Shown: one piece after another, positions 60,538-64,000 of the stretch
Position numbering within the stretch: position 1 is the stretch's first letter
Layout: the number at the start of each line of letters is the position of its first letter
Assembly (NCBI RefSeq): GCF_042655385.1
Contig: NZ_JBHSMA010000015.1
Coordinates: forward strand, 1 to 64,000
DNA length: 64,000 nucleotides
Source: Larkinella bovis
Lineage (GTDB): Bacteria > Bacteroidota > Bacteroidia > Cytophagales > Spirosomataceae
Direction of reading: 5' to 3'
Made by a program: the position numbers and the translations under genes
The notes under the pieces: model-generated
Databases searched by the model: none
Seen by the model: only the letters and a program-made list of their open reading frames with translations
What the model was told of the DNA's origin: nothing

Positions 60538-61131
60538 ATGAAACCGTATTACCAGACTGAAAATGATGCCGGCCTTTTCCTGTGTATGCAGCAGGATGAC
60601 CCGCAGGCTTTCGAAGAAATTTACGCCCGCTATTTTCTAAAGCTCTCCAATACAGCCTTCAAGCGGTTGCAGGACCGGGAAATGACCGAAGAAATCGTCC
60701 AGGATTTGTTTGTGAACCTGTGGTTGAAACGGCACCGGCTACCGGAATTGAAGAACCCCGAAAGCTACCTGCAAACCCTGCTGCGGAATGCCGTCATTGA
60801 CTGGTTTCGGGCGCAGGCCCGGCAGGACGGTTTTGCCGCCGAATGGCTGGCACAACCCGACCGGCAGGTGGTTAATGCGACGGAGCAGCAGATTCTGTAC
60901 GCGGATTTACGGCAGGCCTACGAATCGACCGTGGACCAGTTGCCGGAAAAATGCCGCCAGGTATATGCGCTTCACCAGCAGGGCCAATCGGTGGCCGACA
61001 TCGCCGACCAGCTCCAGATTGCGCCCAAAACCGTGGAAAGCCACCTGCTCAAAGCCCACACGACCCTGCGCCACGTTCTGAAAGATTTTTCGGCGGTTTC
61101 GGTAGCGTTGCTGAACCTGCTTTTGGGGTGA
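60538..61131 (+). CDS. ECF RNA polymerase sigma factor (FecI-like)
   Basis: 197 residues. Region 2 is DPQAFEEIYARYFLKLSNTAFKRLQDREMTEEIVQDLFVNLWLKRHRL, with the core binding motif E-E-I-V-Q-D-L-F-V-N-L-W. Region 4 is QLPEKCRQVYALHQQGQSVADIADQLQIAPKTVESHLLKAHTTLRHVLK, a helix-turn-helix that reads the -35 element. It matches the sigma-70 family sigma factors of Bacteroidota PUL loci. The FecR-like anti-sigma gene follows 235 bp later, then the TonB receptor with an STN domain. That is the standard layout for cell-surface signalling by substrate binding. Confidence 0.94.
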   Translation: MKPYYQTENDAGLFLCMQQDDPQAFEEIYARYFLKLSNTAFKRLQDREMTEEIVQDLFVNLWLKRHRLPELKNPESYLQTLLRNAVIDWFRAQARQDGFAAEWLAQPDRQVVNATEQQILYADLRQAYESTVDQLPEKCRQVYALHQQGQSVADIADQLQIAPKTVESHLLKAHTTLRHVLKDFSAVSVALLNLLLG

Positions 61132-61366
61132 TATTTTTCTATGGGTAGAAAATCAACACCGTTTATTGCCCATTGCCCGAAGGCAAACGACCTGTAGTTC
61201 TGCCACCAGGAGGTCAGTCTGGAAAACGGTATCTGCCCGGGATCGATGGGCAGCTACTTTAAATTTTTTTAAAAATTAAGTAGTCCGGCTAAGGTTTTTG
61301 CCCCACTTGTTCGTCTTAAGGGAAATGGATTGGATTTTGCCATCATAATCTATTAACCTGGACGGA

Positions 61367-62380
61367 ATGGAGAACCGCTACCCTTCACCTGATTTGTTGG
61401 AAAAGTACCTGGCCGGCCGTTGCTCCCCCGACGAAGCCCGGCTGGTCGAAGCCTGGTATGATTCGTTTGAGTCCCGGCCGGATTTGACGGAGCGGCATCC
61501 TGAGACGCAGGAACGGGCCTACGCCCTGCACGTACTCCGGCAAATTCGACAGCGTATTGAAGCGGCCGAACCGGGGCCGGTACGCCGGTTTTGGCGCAAC
61601 CGCAACTGGTTATGGGCGCTGAGTGGCGTAGCAGCCGCCATGCTCATCGCAACCGTAGGACTTTGGCAGTATCAGCCGCGCACGGATCAGATTTCACCGC
61701 CGGTTCCGGCGACCCCGGCGATTCCGCAACGGGTAACGTTCGAGAACAAAACCAAAACCATTCTGCGGCACGAACTGACCGACGGCAGCGTGGTGTGGCT
61801 GAGTCCGGCTACCCGGCTGCGCTACCCGAACCGGTTTGCTGCCACGCTCCGGACCGTGCAACTGGAAGGCGAAGCGTTTTTTGAAGTACGGCGCGACACC
61901 ACCCGCCCGTTCATCATTGAAGCCGGAAAACTCAAAACCGAAGTGTTGGGAACCACCTTTAACGTCCGGGCCTACCGCCATAGTTCACACTTCGAGGTGT
62001 CGGTCGTGACCGGAAAAGTGGCGGTCAGTGTCTCCAACCAGAAACCGGTTTTACTGACGGCGCGCCAGCAGGCGGTTTTTAACCCGAAAGCCGAATCGCT
62101 CGCCAAAACCGGTCTGCCCCGCGGAGCCAAGCCGCGCGTGTGGGAGCCGGCCACCATTGCGTTCGAATGGGCATCGCTCCGGCAGGTGGCCGACGCGCTG
62201 GAAGAAACCTTCGGCGTCCGGATCCAGTTTCGGAACCCGACTCTCCAGAACTGCAAGCTACGCGCGGACTTTACAAACATGCGGCTGCCCGTGATCCTGG
62301 ATTTACTCTGTAAAACAACGGATGCCTCGTATACACTGAACGGGCCGGTTATCGCACTCGACGGCCTGGGTTGCCCCTGA
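61367..62380 (+). CDS. FecR-family anti-sigma factor
   Basis: 337 residues. The cytosolic N-terminal part (residues 1-80) has LLEKYLAGRCSPDEARLVEAWYD, an anti-sigma-type start. A single membrane helix follows (WLWALSGVAAAMLIATVGLW, about residues 80-99). The periplasmic FecR domain includes LTDGSVVWLSPATRLRYPNRFAATLRTVQLEGEAFFEVRRDTTRPFIIEAGKLKTEVLGTTFNVRAYR. The C-terminal DUF4974 part (EWASLRQVADALEETFGVRIQF; LPVILDLLCKTTDASYTL) is an STN-like fold. It holds the neighbouring sigma factor until the STN domain of the receptor signals. It lies 57 bp before the receptor gene. Confidence 0.93.
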   Translation: MENRYPSPDLLEKYLAGRCSPDEARLVEAWYDSFESRPDLTERHPETQERAYALHVLRQIRQRIEAAEPGPVRRFWRNRNWLWALSGVAAAMLIATVGLWQYQPRTDQISPPVPATPAIPQRVTFENKTKTILRHELTDGSVVWLSPATRLRYPNRFAATLRTVQLEGEAFFEVRRDTTRPFIIEAGKLKTEVLGTTFNVRAYRHSSHFEVSVVTGKVAVSVSNQKPVLLTARQQAVFNPKAESLAKTGLPRGAKPRVWEPATIAFEWASLRQVADALEETFGVRIQFRNPTLQNCKLRADFTNMRLPVILDLLCKTTDASYTLNGPVIALDGLGCP

Positions 62381-62437
62381 TGACACCATTTCATTTTCTA
62401 TTAATTCCAGTTTCTAACCTGTTTTCTAAAACGTACC

Positions 62438-64000
62438 ATGAGCAAACATTTTTACGCCCCACCAGGCGGCCGATTTGCACCGTTCCGGTTGACGCTCGTC
62501 CAACTGTTATTGGTGGTTGTTCTGTCCTCGGCCTCCTTCGCCGGTCATCGGCCTGGCCAGGATGAACTGAGCCGAAAAGTCGTTCTGAAAGTTGAAAACG
62601 TGAGCTTGCGGGAAGCTTTACTGCAAATTGAACGCAAGACGAACATTAAATTTGTGTACAGTAGCCGGATCGTTCAGGAGCAGCGCGTGACGTTCCAGAC
62701 CCAGGGGGGGCGGCTGGCCGAGGTGCTGGATAAACTGCTGATGCCGCTGGGGATTTCGTACGAACTGGTTGATAACCAGATTGTCTTGTCCCGCAAGGAA
62801 GGGGTGGCAACGGGCATGGTTGCTCCGGCGGCCGAAGAAACCGCATCGGCGACTCAAGCCCAGGCCGTGGTTTTTACGGTGAAAGGGGTAGTGAAAGAAG
62901 CCAATGGCACGGGATTGCCGGGGGTGAACGTCGTTGAAAAAGGCACCAGCCGCGGGACCAACACGGACGCCAATGGGGCTTTTCAACTGGACGTAACGGA
63001 CGGCAACGCCACGCTGGTGTTCAGTTCGATCGGGTACATGAAGCAGGAAGTACCGGTTAATAACCGCAGCACCCTGACCGTGAACATGGAAACCGACAAC
63101 CGCAACCTTGACGAAGTGGTGGTCATCGGGTACGGTACGGTGCGGAAAAGCGACCTGACCGGTTCGGTGGCGGCTCTGAAAGGCGAAAAGCTGCTGGATC
63201 GGCAGGCTCCCAACATTGCCCAGTCGTTACAGGGCCGGATTCCGGGGGTGGATGTGATGGTGAACTCCTCGGCCCCGGGCTATCAACCCCGCGTCCGGAT
63301 TCGGGGGATCGGTTCGATCAACTCGAGCCTGGAACCGCTGTATGTGGTCGACGGAATTATCGGCGTGAGTAATGCCAACCTGCTGAACCCCAATGATATC
63401 GAGTCGCTGGAGGTGCTGAAAGATGCGTCGGCCACGGCCATCTACGGGGCGCGGGGTGCCAACGGGGTGATTATCATCACGACCAAGCGCGGCAAATCCG
63501 GGCAGTCGCAGGTGTCGTACGACGTCTGGGGATCGGTCATTACACCGGCCCGCTACCTCGGTACGCTGAATTCGGATGAGTTCATGTTTGTCTACAACAA
63601 GGCGTTCGACAATGCGGCCAAGTACGATCCGGCCGGTTTTGCCAGTGGGAAGTTTGTGCGCAACGACCCCAAAAATTTCCCGAACCTGTTCGATGCCAGC
63701 GGCAAACCGCTGTATAACACGGACTGGGAGCGGGAAGTCTACAAACCAACCGGCGCGCAGAACCACGAATTTGCAGTGCGGGGAGGCAGCGAAAAAACCT
63801 CGTACAGCCTGGGTCTGGGCTATACCGATCAGGGCGGTTTGATGCTGAACTCCTGGTTCAAGCGGTATTCGGCCAAGTTTACGCTGGATAATGAAGTCAA
63901 TAAATGGCTGAAGATTGGCGGAAGTATGTTCCTGACCAAAACCACCCAGCGCGAAGTGGACGATGCGTCCGGCGGTTTGAACGTGCCCCGGATGGTGATG
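62438..64000 (+). CDS. SusC/RagA TonB-dependent receptor with STN domain, truncated by window end
   Basis: 521 codons are visible and the frame is still open at 64000. The signal peptide spans about residues 1-40 (LTLVQLLLVVVLSSASFAG). The STN (secretin/TonB N-terminus) domain is at about 50-125 (VVLKVENVSLREALLQIERKTNIKFVYSSRIV). A carboxypeptidase-regulatory-like domain follows (TVKGVVKEANGTGLPGVNV). The plug has VVVIGYGTVRKSDLTGSVAAL and LYVVDGIIGVSNANLLNPNDI, then the barrel starts. The STN domain is the part that contacts a FecR protein and activates its sigma factor, which fits the upstream fecI-fecR pair. The partner SusD gene probably lies beyond the window. The N-terminus is chosen at ATG 62438, 57 bp after fecR. 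Confidence 0.94.
   Translation, partial: MSKHFYAPPGGRFAPFRLTLVQLLLVVVLSSASFAGHRPGQDELSRKVVLKVENVSLREALLQIERKTNIKFVYSSRIVQEQRVTFQTQGGRLAEVLDKLLMPLGISYELVDNQIVLSRKEGVATGMVAPAAEETASATQAQAVVFTVKGVVKEANGTGLPGVNVVEKGTSRGTNTDANGAFQLDVTDGNATLVFSSIGYMKQEVPVNNRSTLTVNMETDNRNLDEVVVIGYGTVRKSDLTGSVAALKGEKLLDRQAPNIAQSLQGRIPGVDVMVNSSAPGYQPRVRIRGIGSINSSLEPLYVVDGIIGVSNANLLNPNDIESLEVLKDASATAIYGARGANGVIIITTKRGKSGQSQVSYDVWGSVITPARYLGTLNSDEFMFVYNKAFDNAAKYDPAGFASGKFVRNDPKNFPNLFDASGKPLYNTDWEREVYKPTGAQNHEFAVRGGSEKTSYSLGLGYTDQGGLMLNSWFKRYSAKFTLDNEVNKWLKIGGSMFLTKTTQREVDDASGGLNVPRMVM

Noticed and set aside
1..64000. tRNA and rRNA genes
   Set aside because: The long gaps were read for cloverleaf-like arms and conserved T-loop patterns and none was convincing. 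A tool scan could still find one.

Overview
The window looks like chromosome from a Bacteroidota of the Cytophagales, most like the Spirosomaceae (Spirosoma/Larkinella type). The reasons are SusC/SusD outer-membrane pairs, a FecI/FecR pair in front of a TonB receptor with an STN domain, a PorZ-like type IX secretion protein with a C-terminal sorting domain, DUF1553/DUF1501 genes, few Shine-Dalgarno sequences and some TAnnTTTG-like boxes. Base composition is about mid-50s % G+C by eye. The exception is a poorer, geneless stretch at about 22.3-23.6 kb. No rRNA, tRNA or CRISPR array was seen.

Layout. 0-5 kb: the tail of a SusD gene, a haem-motif DUF1549/LamG/DUF1553 lipoprotein and a DUF1501 protein. 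5.5-10.8 kb: SDR protein, two lipoproteins, D-aminoacylase and bestrophin. 11.4-15.9 kb: a SusC/SusD pair whose SusC has one in-frame TAG. 16-31.8 kb: mostly housekeeping and envelope genes (uvrA, mgtC-like, sialidase-like, an orphan IS630 helix-turn-helix ORF, SMP-30-like, ABA4-like, TraB-like, thymidine kinase, porZ-like, uridine kinase, alpha/beta hydrolase). 31.9-41.8 kb, minus strand: acyltransferase-like membrane protein, prohibitin-like protein, NmrA-like protein, a NuoL/NuoM pair without other complex I genes, a small conserved protein, guaB and a DUF2141 protein. 42-48.4 kb: a tetR-tolC-adaptor-RND efflux operon with a matching pair of candidate operators. 48.6-51.5 kb: histidine kinase, response regulator and response regulator/cyclase. 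51.7-55.8 kb: aldo/keto reductase, thioesterase, phosphosulfolactate synthase-like protein, DedA, cyclophilin and cold-shock protein. 55.9-60.2 kb: a pyrimidine uptake and reduction operon (NCS1 permease, preT, preA). 60.5-64 kb: ECF sigma factor, FecR and a SusC receptor that runs off the end.

The most unusual signal lies in short-period repeat tracts, not in any one gene. Three families are built the same way: a short motif repeated at a strict 7 bp period (GARTTNN, and GGTWTWC) or a strict 10 bp period (CTCTGAT plus 3), laid out as a direct tract, a spacer and an inverted tract. Each family occurs at least twice. One copy lies inside the uvrA reading frame and encodes about 25 residues. 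Another supplies the last codons of thymidine kinase, the start codon of the porZ-like gene and the hydrophobic core of its signal peptide. Other repeats are a 60 bp tandem repeat bounded by 21 bp inverted arms, a 240 bp multi-hairpin element after guaB, and a 39 bp tandem repeat near tetR. These look like dispersed REP/MITE-like elements. Their mobility and function are inference only.
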